DNA of 64,000 nt from Antennarius striatus (lineage: Eukaryota > Chordata > Actinopteri > Lophiiformes > Antennariidae). Location of the stretch: the NCBI RefSeq assembly GCF_040054535.1, contig NC_090780.1, forward strand, positions 9,700,501 through 9,764,500, written 5' to 3'. The notes beneath the pieces were generated by a model. That model had not been told where the DNA came from. It ran no database searches and saw only the letters and a list, made by a program, of their open reading frames with translations. This document shows positions 12,505 to 25,439 of this stretch, piece after piece. A program made the position numbers and the translations under genes. The stretch's first letter is position 1. Each line of letters opens with the position of its first letter.

Positions 12505-15500
12505 ACACACACACACACTCACACCTACAGGCAATTTGGAATGGCCAATTAACCTGAAGCGAATGGGGGTTTTTTTAGGTGGGAGGAAGCTGGAGAACCC
12601 GGAGAGAACCCACACAGACACGGGGAGAACATGCAAACTCCACACAGAGTGGGACATGAACCCGTAACTGCCTTGCTGTGCGGCGACAGCGCTACCCACT
12701 GCGCCACCGTCCCGCCCATGAACTGGTAATTGAATAATTTAAATACAGTAATTTCCCTTTTGGACTATTAAAGTATTTATTCATTAATTTGTCTTGGAAA
12801 TAGTTAGCAGAAGCAAAAATATGTGGTCTTAGTGACATTTTCTATAATATAAAATGTCTTTAATCCATCAAAATGATGAATTTTTGTTGGTCTTAAGAAC
12901 ACTTTATTTTATATACTGCCTGTCATGATAAAAATCAGGTAAATCACCAGCTTACAAGTCTGGGTCAACTGGTTCTCTGAGTTTCTTCAGACTCTTGTGA
13001 GCTTCAGATTTGAGGTTCTCAAGGACGTTCTCAAAGTAGTTTTCTTTGCTATAATTCAGCTGCAAAGACAATCAAGATAAATTGTAGATTAGTGGAGCTA
13101 TCAGTTTTCCTTGAGGTTTACATTTATTCTTTACTTACATGAGCGTACTCCTGGTCAAGCTTTTGGTTGCTTTCCTGCAGAATATGATCAGGGTAACCAA
13201 TGTGCTCTTTGATCGCCATGGCCTACATGAGATGCAAAACAGTTCCTGTAAGGTCGTAACTGTGCAACACATGTAAGCCTGTATTTGCTCAGCTTGGTGC
13301 TTCACCTTTTCTCTTGCCTTCTCCTTCGAGGGAGCGTCCATCCAGCTTAACTCCTCCAGGGTTTCTACATATGCTGTCTGGATCTTAGTGATTAGATCAC
13401 TAACCTGGGAACAGCGTAATCACAACCCACACAGAGGCAAGCGTTCATTAGGATGGGTCCCAGGTGACACATGCTTTAATAGAAGTGTTTCTTGGGACAA
13501 AATACATTTTGTATTTTCACTATGAGAAAGTGAAATGATGATGTTTTGCTTATTCTCTCTGTCATGAATGCTTTGTGATTTTTTTTAATGTCAGATAAAG
13601 GCAAATGTCTTATTGCAAATATTCTTTTCATGTGGTCACAAAAGGGTTATTTAATTATTATGGAAAGGAAGAACATTCTTTAATTGATTTGGTGCCACAT
13701 GATGTTTCACATGTGGCCGCTTAATGTATTTTCCACATGCAGTAAATGCATTTATTTCCATGCATTTCTATCAGTAACGTAGCATGTGATGGTAACGGCT
13801 TGCGTCATTCTTTGACTTAAGCTATAATGATCATCTATGATAATTCTGGGGAGATAATAAGCTTAACCAACCTACCATTTGTTTGCTTTCTCCAGCAAAG
13901 GTCTCACGAACATACAGAGCTCCGACTGCGTTCTCCATGCTGCTCTGGACGTAACGAACACATTCTCGCCACCAGGCATCTTCCACTGTGGTCCCATACA
14001 GCGTCTGACCAACAGAAAAACAGCCTGTCGTTTTGATTTTCAACAAGCCCATGTGAGTGTACCCTGGTTTGGTCCATCAGGCGCCTCACACCTTCCTGTA
14101 GCGGGCTCTGGCTTCTTTGAAACGACGGCTCAAGCTGTTGACTCTTTCAAAGATGAGCTGCCAGACAAGGTAGTTCTGCATAGTCCTGCAAACATAGTGG
14201 TTTGAGTTCAGCTGTTGTGATGGACCATAGCAAAGGTATCACTTACTAGTACTTCTGTTTTACACCTGACCTGATACTGTGTTTGGAGAGAATATCATTC
14301 ATCTTCTCAAGGTAAGGGGAGCCATACACCACCACCTCTTCCTCTAACTGCACCTCAATGGACACACTGGACAGCACCCCCTGGATAAATCGCGTCCAAT
14401 TAAAACCCTGGAAGACAACAATTTGTTTAAAAAAATGTTTTTTTTCATGTTTGTGATATGGAATAAGTTCATATATCACATTTAGTAACAAAATGAATTC
14501 TCAATGGATTAAACGTACAAATAATAAAAATAAGAATTAGAATATACTCTGTATCATGTGTGCAGCATGCCTGCTATTGAACAGACTGTATTTTAACAAG
14601 GAGCCAGACTCTCCTGTCTACAAAACTAAAGCAACTCATTTAGCTTTCAAATACAGAACAACAAGACTTCAGTTACTGTGTGAGAACTAAACAACAGTAA
14701 CATAACATTTTTAGGGTTGATGGACAATGCTGAGGTGAAGAACACGTCAACCTTCAACCAATTTATGTGGCATAATCCCTTATGTGAGAGGAAAGTTCTC
14801 AATATTTTAGCTATACACCAAATACCTATTGTTGAATTAAAAATTCTTGACATCAAGATTTTAAAAAAAATTAAAATCATGTTGAATTAGTGTTCAGTTT
14901 CTGTATTCTACTAATGAATAAAGTCATTATGTTGGAGCCAGTGACCAGACTGAAAAATAAAAGAAGTGAACCCACACTTACGTTGAAGCTGAATGTGCTC
15001 TGCATCTCCCCCAGTGTCATCTTATTGTACAGAACAGTAACGTCCTGCCGCTCCTCAGCTGGTGAAGTGGCCTGTTCAGCACAAAGGAAAATATTTCTAT
15101 GATATTAAATTATGTACTGTATTCACATTCTGCTCACCTCTTCTTCATTTCATGATAAACAACAAATCAAAAAAAGTTAAAGCATCTGATGTCTACAATA
15201 TATCCTGGTTCACTCAGAGCAGAAGCTCTGTCTTCCTGTCATCAATCATTTCCCTTTTTTTTTTTTCCTATTTATTTTATCTTCATTTAAAAAATAATTT
15301 TTGTTAGAGTAAATGTCTTTGACAAGAGAGACTTAGCTAAGGTAGCAGTCAATCACTTATGTTTAAATGCAAGAAATACAAAAGAAATATACCTCAATGA
15401 AACATAATGAACTATTTATTCATAGAGTGAACTCTCAAGAATGAAATCATGCATCCATCACCAAATTCCTCACCATGCTTTTAGAACTGTTACAAGCAAA

Positions 15501-18500
15501 TATTTATAAAATGATTTATGCGTTTGTTGCCCAGTTAGAGAATGCAGTTGTTCTCAGTCACCTTCCCACAATTTAATTCATCTCTGAGGCTGGCACTCAC
15601 ATTAGCGATGTCTGTCTCCAGTTCCAGCACTTGCATCATTTCCTCCCAGACATGATCATCATCCTGAGTCAAGTTCCTGTCCTCTCTCATCATTTTAGCG
15701 ATAGAAATCATGAATTGCACGTAGGCTTCACGGACCTATGGCGCAATCACAGGCTTGTTCACAAAATCATGTTTTACACAACAATAGAGGTGAAAGAAAG
15801 GATAGAAAAACAAACCGGATGAAATGATTTCATCACACATGAGATCCGATACAACTGGAACTGTGACTGATTTTACTTCAGTGTTTTTTACTTCAGTGTT
15901 TTTCATTAATGAGTGTTTTGTGATGCTGCCAACACCACATTCACCTCTGCTCTACTGTCATGCACAGGAAACTAGAATGAGTTGTGTGAACTGAACCTTT
16001 TTGTAGTTTCCATCATTGAAGTAATAATCTCTTGATGGCATTCCAAGTCCAGGCTGGTCAATCTAACCGGAACATAATGACAATTAATATCACATTATAA
16101 TGGGTGCTAATTAAATATATACAATTAAGCAATGTGGCTGGTTGTCTACATTTCACTTTTTGTCAACCAATCCCCAGAAAGAACAAGCAAACCAAACAAT
16201 GAGTTGGTCCTGATACAACTTCTCCCTCCAGTGTCGTCCAGACCTTATTAAAAGCCTTTCAGTGAGTGACGCTGTGGGACTGGGTGGATCCCTCATTAGC
16301 AGGAACAAGAATACTGATGTTTATGCAGCTGAAACAAACCTTTTATAGAGTAACACCCAAAAATGTATGCTGAAATAGGTCTCCCAATACACTGCAAACC
16401 TTTTCTGTTAAAGTTTTTATTTGTTTGTTTAGTTTTTATTTTTTCCGGACATGTTAATATAGCAGACTTCACACCTTCATCACATTTACAACATCAACAA
16501 CAACATCCGAAAAAAAGGCCTGACGGGTAGAAGCCAACAGGCTTGTGAAATTCCTGTCCCCTAGAATCAACAAACATCGCTCTCATTAGAATACGTAATC
16601 AACAAAATTTACCACTACATACGACTTTTATGAAAGTTAGACTTTATATTTCTAACTCATTTTAAATGACAAACATAGAAGTAGGTAAAAAGAAACAATG
16701 CCTAAAGTAACCCTGTCAGGAAAGTTGTTTTCATTGCTTGATTTTTTTTTTTTCACGTGATTTGTTGACAATATTAAAAATGCCCATTAAAATCAGCATC
16801 ATCTCTAATAAATGTTTGATGACATCATGCTTGTAACCTGGTATTTGTGCGATCTTACATAAACAATGTGGCGCCGAGAGTCACGGTCGTCTGTCCACAC
16901 GTACATGTCCAGCAGAACCTTCTTGTGGTAGTGAGCAGTGAGCATCGCCAGGGTGTCCTCCAGGCTCCACATTTCCTCTGCAATGACAAGAAAAAAACAA
17001 ACACATCATTTAAATACAGTTTTCTGATTGATAAGTAATATTCAATGCAGCTGGCTCCTCCCAGGCTTCTTCTCTGTATCCGCTGCATTGTTTAAATCAG
17101 TGTTGAGATACAATTAAAAAATGGCAAGAGTCAGAAGCTTTGGAAAAAATGGTCTTCAAGCCACCGTCACAGTCTTGAGTTTGGGACTGCTCCTATGCCG
17201 ACTCATCATGCTCCCAAAATCCACACCTAACTGCTGAGTCGAAGATCCTCAGCCAACCTCTTGATCCTAACAACAAAGTCTGCACTCAGCAAATCCCTGA
17301 ATGTAAATATAACTTAGCAGGCTCCACAGGAATCTCTGAGTAGGAGCATCACTGTTGTGTGGGATCAGTGCTTGTGCATAAGTAACTTGTAAACATTATC
17401 CAAAAAAAGTATTTCTGTAGTTTCAGATTTTTTTGTACCTGTAGTGATGTTCCAGTCTTCTGAAGCCACAGGCCAGTCCCCGATTCCGTCAATGAGCTTC
17501 AGGAGGGGCTGGGAGTCACGCTGCTCTATGAGGCCTGTTAGTAAAACAATGCATGAATTATGATACCCTCAGTCGGGAAGTGCTTCTACTCCCCTGACCG
17601 CTGAAATACATTTGCCGCTGAAATAGTGAACAGAGACCTGCGGTGAGGCACCATTCAGCCGAGCCTCACCGTGGATTGTCCATTGGCTCGACTAGCTGTG
17701 TTGGTAGCTATACAGTGAGACCATAATGCCATCTCTCTATATGTCGCTATTAAAATGTTCAAACACATTTGGTCTATGAACTAAATTTCCAGAATTTATC
17801 TCATGTATATAATGTACAGTGTTTTTTTTGTCAACAACTACATGTGTGTAACATCTTTCTTGAGTTGAGCAGTGCTGAAACAGCTGGGAAAAGACACAAA
17901 GTGAGACACGCAGTTCTCGTGCCTCATGGTAGGGGGCGCTGGTGATATCATTGGATTCGGCTAAGGATTCTTCCTCGGCCGCAGCAGAAGTGGCAGTAAA
18001 CTATAGTCAGCAAGTCAAGTGCAGTCATTCATTTGTTTTTCGCTTTCCTTGCCTTACTATAAAAATAGAGGATTACACATCTCAACTCGAAATTTTTTCA
18101 ATGCTTTATTTCAGAAGGAGCTGCGCATGGACTTCATTTATGAGTAAACATAATATATAAAAAAAAATGTGTAGGTAACAACATACGTTTTTTAATCAAA
18201 TATACTTATTTGTGTGTTACAGTTTGTATATGTAAATAATTATACTATGATACTTCAAAAATAATCTGCACATGTTTCCTATTAAATGGTGAACAAGCTA
18301 CACTGTAGCTTATTGTAGTTTATTCACCATATGTGTAAATCTGATTATGAATGATGATTAAGTCAGGGCCTCACCAGCCATGAATCTCGTCGCACATCAC
18401 TGTTTTACTCACCTTTAGGATTAAAAAAGCATGTTTTGAAAAGAAAAATGTAAATCATATTTTATACAGATTATTATAGAAATATACAAAACATTTTGAT

Positions 18501-20403
18501 TTAGATTTTAAAACCATCAACAATTAGATTTCCAGGCCAAAAAAACGTCCATACAGATGAGCAATTTTTTCCATTTTCAGTAATGATAGACTAATCGTGA
18601 CCCATGGCTGACCCGTAGCCAGTGATGTATAATGTACAATGAAGTCCATCCATTTTCTTGTAGGTGAGACAATTGTAAGTGTCTTCTCTACAGATGCTTA
18701 CCTGCCTCTTGGGTCACCAGTCTGGTAGAGCTTTTCCCAGTCGACTATGAGCAAGATACACCCCAGATAAGACGCCAATTGCACAAACAACTTCACGGTT
18801 CCAGCTGTCTGTTGGCCATCTTGGTTTCAGTACATGAGGTCAGGGTTAATGTAAGTGTCCACTCTGGTGTCTGACATCAACATTTTTAATAAGAAAACAG
18901 CTTTTCAATAGCTCTCCACTGTAGTGATGTCTGTGCATGAAAGGGTTAATGTGGACAAATATAGTTAAAATGCGATGATATTCCAATCTTTTCCTATATT
19001 AAATGCAGGGCCAAAACAAAAACATGTCATTTTCAAACTAATAAATATTTGAATGTAACAATATTCCTCGAGTGTTTGAGAAATGAGGACATTATTCATG
19101 GAGGCTTTGAAAGCCAAATTATTTCCTATTTTTGCTGGATTTATGTTTTCAGTTGCCCAATACCACAACACAGTCTCCAGTGTTGTGTTCAGCTTCACAT
19201 TTCATCACACATTCTTAGTAGGAGATTGGTCTGGTCTCCGGGCACAAACTCCACTACCTCTTTCTCAAAGTCGCTGCAGTGTTGTAACACATTCACAACG
19301 TGGCTTGGCATGTTCTTGCTGGATGTTTCTGGACAAGTTCTCAGTTTTCCTGCTCTCAGCATGTTGCACTAAATCGTCTGTACATTTTGACATTAACGGC
19401 GCCCTCACAGATATGTGACCTACCCATTTCATGTCGGTCTAGTGTGAAACTGTCTAGTTTTCTTTTGTTTTTTGTTCTGTATGCCAGAGACACACTGTCC
19501 ATAGTCGCTGTTTCCTGTTTTATTATAATGGTCCCTTTCAACATGTTGATGCTTTAGTTTTAAATGTCAGCTATCATTCTGTTTCCCCTTGGCTTTGTGT
19601 TTTTACGTGTTCTTGCCTTACGCTTGTTCAGCTCTGGTTTGCTTGTTTTAGAATTTAGCTAATTTATGACCTTCGGCACTCAGTTTTCCTGCATGTGTTT
19701 AGTTTTTGCTTCATTAAAAAACTGACCAACGTCTAGCTAGTCTTGCCCCTCATGTCTGTATTTGGGTGTTCATCCTTTTGTGTTAGATTGTTTTGTAGAC
19801 TTATGAGACCAAAGCACATCTTCCCACCTTCAGTCAGGTGTAAGTGGAATTTCAGAACACTGGATATATGGTATTTGGATTTGTATATCCAGCAATAGTG
19901 TTTCCAAGCCCATGTAGTAGTATACATCAAATAGTCGCGCTGTTTTTTTGACCAGTATACGCATAACAGCGTCAACAGTGACCCGCTGGGCTATTTCTAT
20001 TTACGGTAATATCTTTGTAATGAAAAGCTACCATTTCATATTCCAGGTAATACTCCAAAATGTTATTGATATCATTCCATTTACATTATTAACAATTTTA
20101 TATTTTTATAAATTTTATGAAATTGTAGTACAGTATTTGTATTTCTACCTCACATTTACATGGGTCAGTTGAAATTTTCACCCTGCGATGAGCTGGCGTC
20201 TTATCCGGGGTGTACCCTGCCTTTCACTCACAGTTGGGATAGGCTCCAGCAGACCCGTAACCCGCAAGGTGGATAAGTGGGTCTGGATGAGACTATTGTG
20301 GTCGTCTTGTCTACAAGAAAATGGATGGATGGACGATTGAAAGTGACCTGCGTTCCTTTCCTATAGAACTTCATGGGAACCAGTGTGACTGTCGGGAACA
20401 TAT

Positions 20404-20481
<78 letters not shown>

Positions 20482-23400
20482 GAGAATGTTAACAATCTTA
20501 GAAAAATGAAAAAAAATCATGCATGAAATCATTGCTGTGTGGAATGAAATATAATACAGACAATAAGTGCTTCATGTTTGACCCACTTTGACCCACTTGT
20601 GGAGGCGTCCAGGTCCAGCCACTCCTACGTCTAAGTGTTACGGACTGTGCTCTTAGAAGGATCAAAGCTCAGCAGCCTTAAATGAGAGTTTTTTGCTGTC
20701 CTGTGTGGATTCTGTAATTACTCCCTGTGTCTGTGGATGTCTCTGGCTCCTCTGTTCTGGATTACATGCAGATTTGGTGAAATATAGTCTTTGATTTGCC
20801 CATAGGTATAAATGTGTGCTTTGATTTGCCCCTATGTGTCAGCCTGTCCAGGATGAACCCTGCAGTATATTTCATTGTGAAAATGTTTCTCTATGTTTCT
20901 CTATCACCCTCTTATTTTCTCTGGCTGTTCTGCCGAGCAGCTGAATGGCTCTTCCTGGAGGGTGTTGTGGTTTTACACTACAATCAAAGAATCTTTGTAA
21001 CACCAGGAGGAGGTGTAGTATCAGATACAGAAGGTATCATGCTGATGGGGAGCGGTACCAGAATAAGCTCCAGAACTACTGTTTGCCTGAGCTCAGTTGC
21101 CTCTAAAGTAGGGCTCAAAATTGCGACCATTTTGGTCGCATATGCGCCCAAATTTTTATCAGTGCAACTATTAAATATATTTGGGAGCACCAGTGCGACT
21201 AGGGAAAAAATTCTGGTGCACCTTTTTTCCCCTCTTCTCTCTCGCTCTTTCTCTCTCTCCATAGAGCAGGGGTCACCAAATGGCGGACCGCGATCCGGAT
21301 CCAGACCGCGTGATGGTTCTGTCCGGACCCGTGACCACTCCATGATAAATTCACGACAGTAGATTTTTTTGTCGCATTTTTACTTGCAGTTCGCGGCTCC
21401 AGACGGCGGGCACTGCTCCTCCAGTTAATACGGTAATAGCGCCACTCAATTCAGCCAATCAGATCGTTTGTCTACCCTGCGCTGTCAGTTCAGGTCGGTG
21501 CCAGCTCGCTGCCGCTACCGCTGTGAGTTTACCGCTACGGCGGAGCACAGAAGAAGGGAGACAGCATAGCTCCAAACGTAGGGAGGTTAACGAGGAAAAC
21601 CGCTGGTTAACAATGAGTGGACGAAATGTATGTTTATTCCTCCATCAGGCAGTTCAAAACCATTTTACCTCATATGGTCTGAACACGTAGCATGAATTAA
21701 AAGTGGTAACATGAAGCGCCACTATGAAACAAAGCACAGATCTTTTGCACAGAATTATCCCCTGGAGTCCGAGCTGAAGGCAAAATGAAGGAGAAAAATG
21801 CAAACAAATGTTCACTAAAGGCATGGTGGGGTTTAGGGCAACATAAATATATTTTAGAAATGGGACAGTTGTGAAGAATTGCTTAAAAGCCGTTGTTGAC
21901 ATTTTGTTTTGGGGGAAAACAGAAAGATGAGATGTGTGGAAAAACTCCCAACGTCGGCTTCAACAGCAACCAGAAAATCAGAAATATTAACAGCTTCATG
22001 CAGCCATTCAGAGAGCACCATGCATATCTGTGGCCACTGATGAGTTGTAGTCTTTGTGTGTGTGTCAGGTTCCTTCACACAGATAAGGAGCTCTTTGCTG
22101 AGTGTAACACCACTATGAAACACACACAAGAGGAGAGGACATACATGCAGCAATAAAAGATGCTGATCAAGTCCTGTGGTCTCTTTCACCAACATTACAG
22201 AGACCACCACCAGGTGACCACCACAAGGTGACCACCACAAGGTGACCACCACAAGGTGACCACCACAAGGTGACCACCACAAGGTGACCACCATAAGGTG
22301 TGCACACCTCGTGTACAAGTAAATGACTGTCAGGCCACATGCCCCTTTCTCTCATGAAGAAAGTTCTGTTTGCATTTTCCCCCTGAAAACCAGTTTTACT
22401 TGAAGTGTAGGCCTTCAGTTCTTTAGGCTGGGATGTCTTTAATTGACAAGTAAAAGGATTATTCAGCTCTTTTTGCGCTTTATTTTGTAATTCTGAGGTT
22501 TGTGTGTTCTTCAATCTAACATAAAGGCTTAACATTTATTTGCCTGGGTCTACAACAACATGTGACTGACCAAAGCCACAAAGCTCAAAACCATGCATAC
22601 ACACAAAGCGGGTCCCACTTCTGTCCTCACACACCAATAGCTGCAATTCAGTTTAATGGACAAGGTTCCCGCAAAAAGGCCCTGGAATTTTTATCAAATG
22701 ATTCTCTGCCAAGAAGACAACGGTTTCACTGGCATCTGTTTGTTGTCTGTCCAGCAGGATTAGACAAAAAACACTGAAAGGATTTTCATGAAAGATGATG
22801 AGAGGATTTGGCAACAAACAACCCTTCAAGTTTTTTGTTGGATCAAGATAAAATGGGCAGATTTAAGAATTGTTTTCATTTTGTTCCAAGAAAAAACAAA
22901 TCACATTTTTCAGCACATATAGATAAATGGTACTCATTCATTTTTTTCAACTTTCTTTTACATATTCAAAATGGATTTTTTTTTTCAGCATTCTGTTCTT
23001 TTATGCATTAACTACGTGATGTAAGTATTTTCCTCACAATACGGCGCACTGGATTATAAGGCGCACCTTCAATGAATGACCTATTAAAAAAAAAAAATCA
23101 TACATAAGATTATAAAACGCATCTGAGAACTCATCGTCAATGGTCTATATTAAAACTTTTTTCATATATAAGGCATATTAGATTATAAGAAATTGAGAAA
23201 ATTAAAGGCTTTTAGGTGCGCCTTATAGTGTAAAAAATACTGTATTTATTGTAACATACTGCACAGGTAAGTACTTTGATGGTAATACATAACTCAAGGT
23301 TTCATCACCTTGACTGCTTTTCCACCAAATACATTTTTATTAAAGTTGTGATCTAGGATATTTAAAAAGATCATAAATTCCTCTTGAATCCTACAAGAAT

Positions 23401-25214
23401 CCAGGCTATGGGAGATCATCAGAGACAGTCAAGAGCTCTGAAAAAAAATTTCTAGTATACTTCAATTGCCCCTTGGGGACAAAGTTTTTTTGAATTGAAT
23501 TGAATGCTTTGATTCCTTTTCTTTCATTACGAGTGAATTTCTGAATTAGACCCGTGTAAGGAGCCTTACTCTCATTCATGCAGGAGTTGTAAAGGATCTT
23601 GGCCTTCTTGATGGCATCTCTGTCCTGTTCATTTTCCATCTCAAGAACACCTGCAACAACATAACATGCAGAAATATCCTCTCTGAATGGAACCCACGCA
23701 TAGCTCCAAATGCTGCAGCTCACAGGGAACTAACAATGAAGCTGACCTTTCAGGACAATCTCCAGCTTGTCCCTAAGAATGTCAAAGACACTGTGGCGGG
23801 AGCTCGTCTCCGGTATGACATGTCGCTCCAGCCAACCCCCGCAGGCATACTGGTAGAAATTATCACAAGGCTTCACAGATTTATCCATATTCTGCAAGAG
23901 TCGAGCAGCTTTAAGGCATCATAGAGACAAAAGGAGAGAGGCAGAAGGACAGCATTGTGAAGAGTTCTAGTAGTTGGAATACAGCGTTTGCAGGAGCTGG
24001 ACTTGTTGATGACATGTCACTGCAGGAGGGCATTGAATATAAAGCTCTTCCTCTCACCTGCTGTGACACAGTCTGCAGTTGTACACACACTGTTGAGGGT
24101 GGAATGAAACAGCTGGCCTGGAAAAATCAGTGTGGACAGTTAGAAGAAAGCATTTGCAGTATTTGACAAAGAACAAGAAGATGTGAAATCTTTCTCTAAT
24201 TACAACTAACAGAGCTCTATAAATAGATCTATGTGCATGCACGTGTTTTGGCGCGACAGTCAATGTCTGTGTCAGCATTCTGTTCTTTCACTTTTGTGTG
24301 GCACTGCTGATCTGGCAGTACAGGGAATTACAGTGTTACAGTGACTATCAGAGGTGCACACTTCCATATGACACATGCTCACTTAGCTGGCATTCTATTC
24401 CTTGTTCAGGTTACAAGACTGATGACAGAAACACTCACCTGCTGTGCTCCTTGACACACTTGACCTATTGGATTGTTCTGAATTGGTTGGATGAAACAGA
24501 TTTTAGACATTAGACAGAGTCAAGACTTTTCTGTACATTATAATAACTGCAAATTGTTATGAACTGGTAATACCCTGTAAAACCTGACATGATTTTACAT
24601 AAAATGTTTATTGAGCTTTAATTTATATCATTTTTACTACATCTGGAATTTGTGTGTGTGCAAAATTGAAATGCATGTCTGACTGTATACATGACATTTT
24701 TTAGGAGTGAAAAAATATCAAAGTGATGATGTATAAGTCTCAGAACCCTGAAACATCAAGTGTATGAATGGTTAAATGCAATCAGGTCTTTTACAGAGTT
24801 GTTTTCGTGTTGCAGGTAATAACTAATGCTTACAGTCTTAAAAACTTTGGAGTTATGTTAACCTTAAAAAAAAAACACTAGAAAGTTTCACTAATAGCAG
24901 ATGAGTTTCAGTATTACAATAAAGCATGTCATGGTCAAGTTGAGAGTGTCTGCTAGAGCCAGGATCATTCCCTTGGTCAATGTCAGCTTAATGTCAGGGA
25001 GACACTTATTGTTACTGAGACCATCTGTAATACCTGAATAATTTTCAGAGTCATTACCTTTAACAACAGAAGTGTAGAGGACTACCAGCCCGGCCAAAGC
25101 ACAGCTGGCCAACAGCAAGAGTACAGACAGACCAATTTCTGTAACTGTCCATCGACGCTTTCCAGGTTTACTTGATTTCTCCATAATATCCATTTGGCTT
25201 TCGGATTTGCCCAT
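10114..25214 (-). CDS. MMEL1: Membrane metallo-endopeptidase-like 1 (neprilysin family, M13), 22 coding exons
   Basis: Exons in transcript order are 25214-25034, 24117-24058, 23908-23747, 23650-23570, 17534-17439, 16977-16859, 16062-15997, 15735-15601, 15071-14982, 14407-14271, 14185-14092, 14004-13876, 13404-13306, 13222-13139, 13059-12956, 12112-12054, 11929-11810, 11641-11508, 11377-11312, 11184-11089, 10950-10874 and 10213-10114. All have GT..AG borders and sum to 2289 nt (762 aa; human MMEL1 is about 779). Features: short cytosolic N-terminus beginning MGKSE as in human, type II membrane anchor at 27-51, [18 protein letters not shown], substrate-binding NAF (555-557), zinc motif HEITH (596-600), third zinc ligand E659 in GENIADNGG, and terminal CRVW. 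Family role: cleaves small peptides outside the cell; MMEL1 is often shed or secreted. Intron 4 (6 kb) is full of transposon remnants. No frame break is seen, so it looks active. Confidence 0.96.
12306..12717 (-). mobile_element. Full-length V-SINE-like element with target-site duplication
   Basis: Read on the minus strand: box A (gtggcgcagtgggtagcgc), box B (gggttcatgtccc), body with gtttgcatgttctccccgtg, an expanded GT tract, and an ATGA-repeat tail. The 8-bp direct repeat ATGAACTG at 12298-12305 and 12718-12725 brackets it. It is inserted in MMEL1 intron 15 (between exons 12956-13059 and 12054-12112). Confidence 0.85.
12411..12521. repeat. (CA)n microsatellite inside the SINE
   Basis: About 43 uninterrupted CA units, then two short interruptions. 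The SINE body normally holds only a few GTs at this point, so this is expansion after insertion. Confidence 0.95.
18640..18790 (-). mobile_element. SINE 3' tail fragment
   Basis: The plus strand reads tccatccattttcttgtagg, then a degraded body ending near atacaccccagataagacgc. This is the inverse of the 3' end found at 20183-20337. It lies in MMEL1 intron 4. Confidence 0.65.
18965..19560 (-). pseudogene. Decayed Tc1-like transposase fragment
   Basis: The minus strand resembles the C-terminal catalytic half of a Tc1-family transposase that is very common in teleosts. Matching stretches include the region around acacattcacaacgtggctt and acattaacggcgccctcaca. Stops and gaps break the frame throughout, so it cannot code. 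Recognition is by memory of the family, without alignment. Confidence 0.55.
20183..20337 (+). mobile_element. SINE 3' tail fragment
   Basis: It begins gcgatgagctggcgtcttat, continues through ggataggctccagcagaccc, and ends in an ATGG-repeat tail. This is the standard 3' half of a teleost V-SINE-like element. The 5' half is missing. Confidence 0.75.
20407..20478. repeat. (GT)n microsatellite
   Basis: About 35 uninterrupted GT units in MMEL1 intron 4. Confidence 0.95.
21110..21230. mobile_element. Fragment of a dispersed repeat with ggtcgca motifs
   Basis: A short sequence (gggctcaaaattgcgacc, then ggtcgcatatgcgccc) that I recognise as the edge of a repetitive teleost DNA element. Class uncertain. 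Confidence 0.4.
21267..21790 (+). pseudogene. 5' end and BED-type finger of a degraded hAT transposon
   Basis: It starts with a hAT-like terminus (caggggtcaccaaa). Downstream, a conceptual frame with stops and shifts gives NEWTKCMFI, then [16 protein letters not shown], the C..H..H end of a BED finger as in vertebrate hAT transposases and their domesticated relatives. No intact catalytic region follows. Confidence 0.55.
22201..22298. repeat. 14-bp minisatellite, 7 units
   Basis: The unit is tgaccaccacaagg. The first and last copies carry single-base changes. It lies in MMEL1 intron 4. Confidence 0.95.
23028..23245. mobile_element. MITE-like DNA transposon remnant
   Basis: Inverted ends: ggattataaggcgcacc near 23052 and ggtgcgccttatagtg near 23215, with internal copies of the ataagg motif. 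This matches a widespread non-autonomous vertebrate DNA element; family not assigned. Confidence 0.6.
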
Positions 25215-25234
25215 ATTCCTCCTGACTGCCAGCT
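25215..25234 (-). other. 5' UTR part of the MMEL1 start exon and its splice acceptor
   Basis: The minus strand has a pyrimidine-rich acceptor (tctttcttccag) ending at 25235, twenty bases before the ATG. The first coding exon is therefore probably preceded by a non-coding exon. A long CA tract (minus strand) starts 52 bp upstream of this acceptor. Confidence 0.5.
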
Positions 25235-25284
25235 CTGGAAGAAAGACACCGCTGGAGTGTGGTTTGGCTCATGAAGAGAGACAC

Positions 25285-25433
<149 letters not shown>

Positions 25434-25439
25434 CTGTGC

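Noticed and set aside
12311-12667. Poly Cys-Val and poly His-Thr open frames (also at 5822-6081, 20321-20509 and 25168-25485)
   Set aside because: By-products of GT/CA dinucleotide repeats.
17560-18420. A possible gene or transposon in MMEL1 intron 4 (segment with gcggtgaggcaccattcagc)
   Set aside because: It looks like a decayed interspersed repeat with gaggc/gcctcacc ends, but I could not define borders or a family well enough to annotate it.
20796-21362. 188-codon plus-strand open frame and its antisense partner at 20984-21343
   Set aside because: It crosses a SINE/LINE tail fragment and a hAT terminus. The protein is low-complexity with no domain, so it is a chance frame through repeats.
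22201-22298. CRISPR-like direct repeats (also 41873-42095)
   Set aside because: Units are head-to-tail with no unique spacers, and the DNA is vertebrate.
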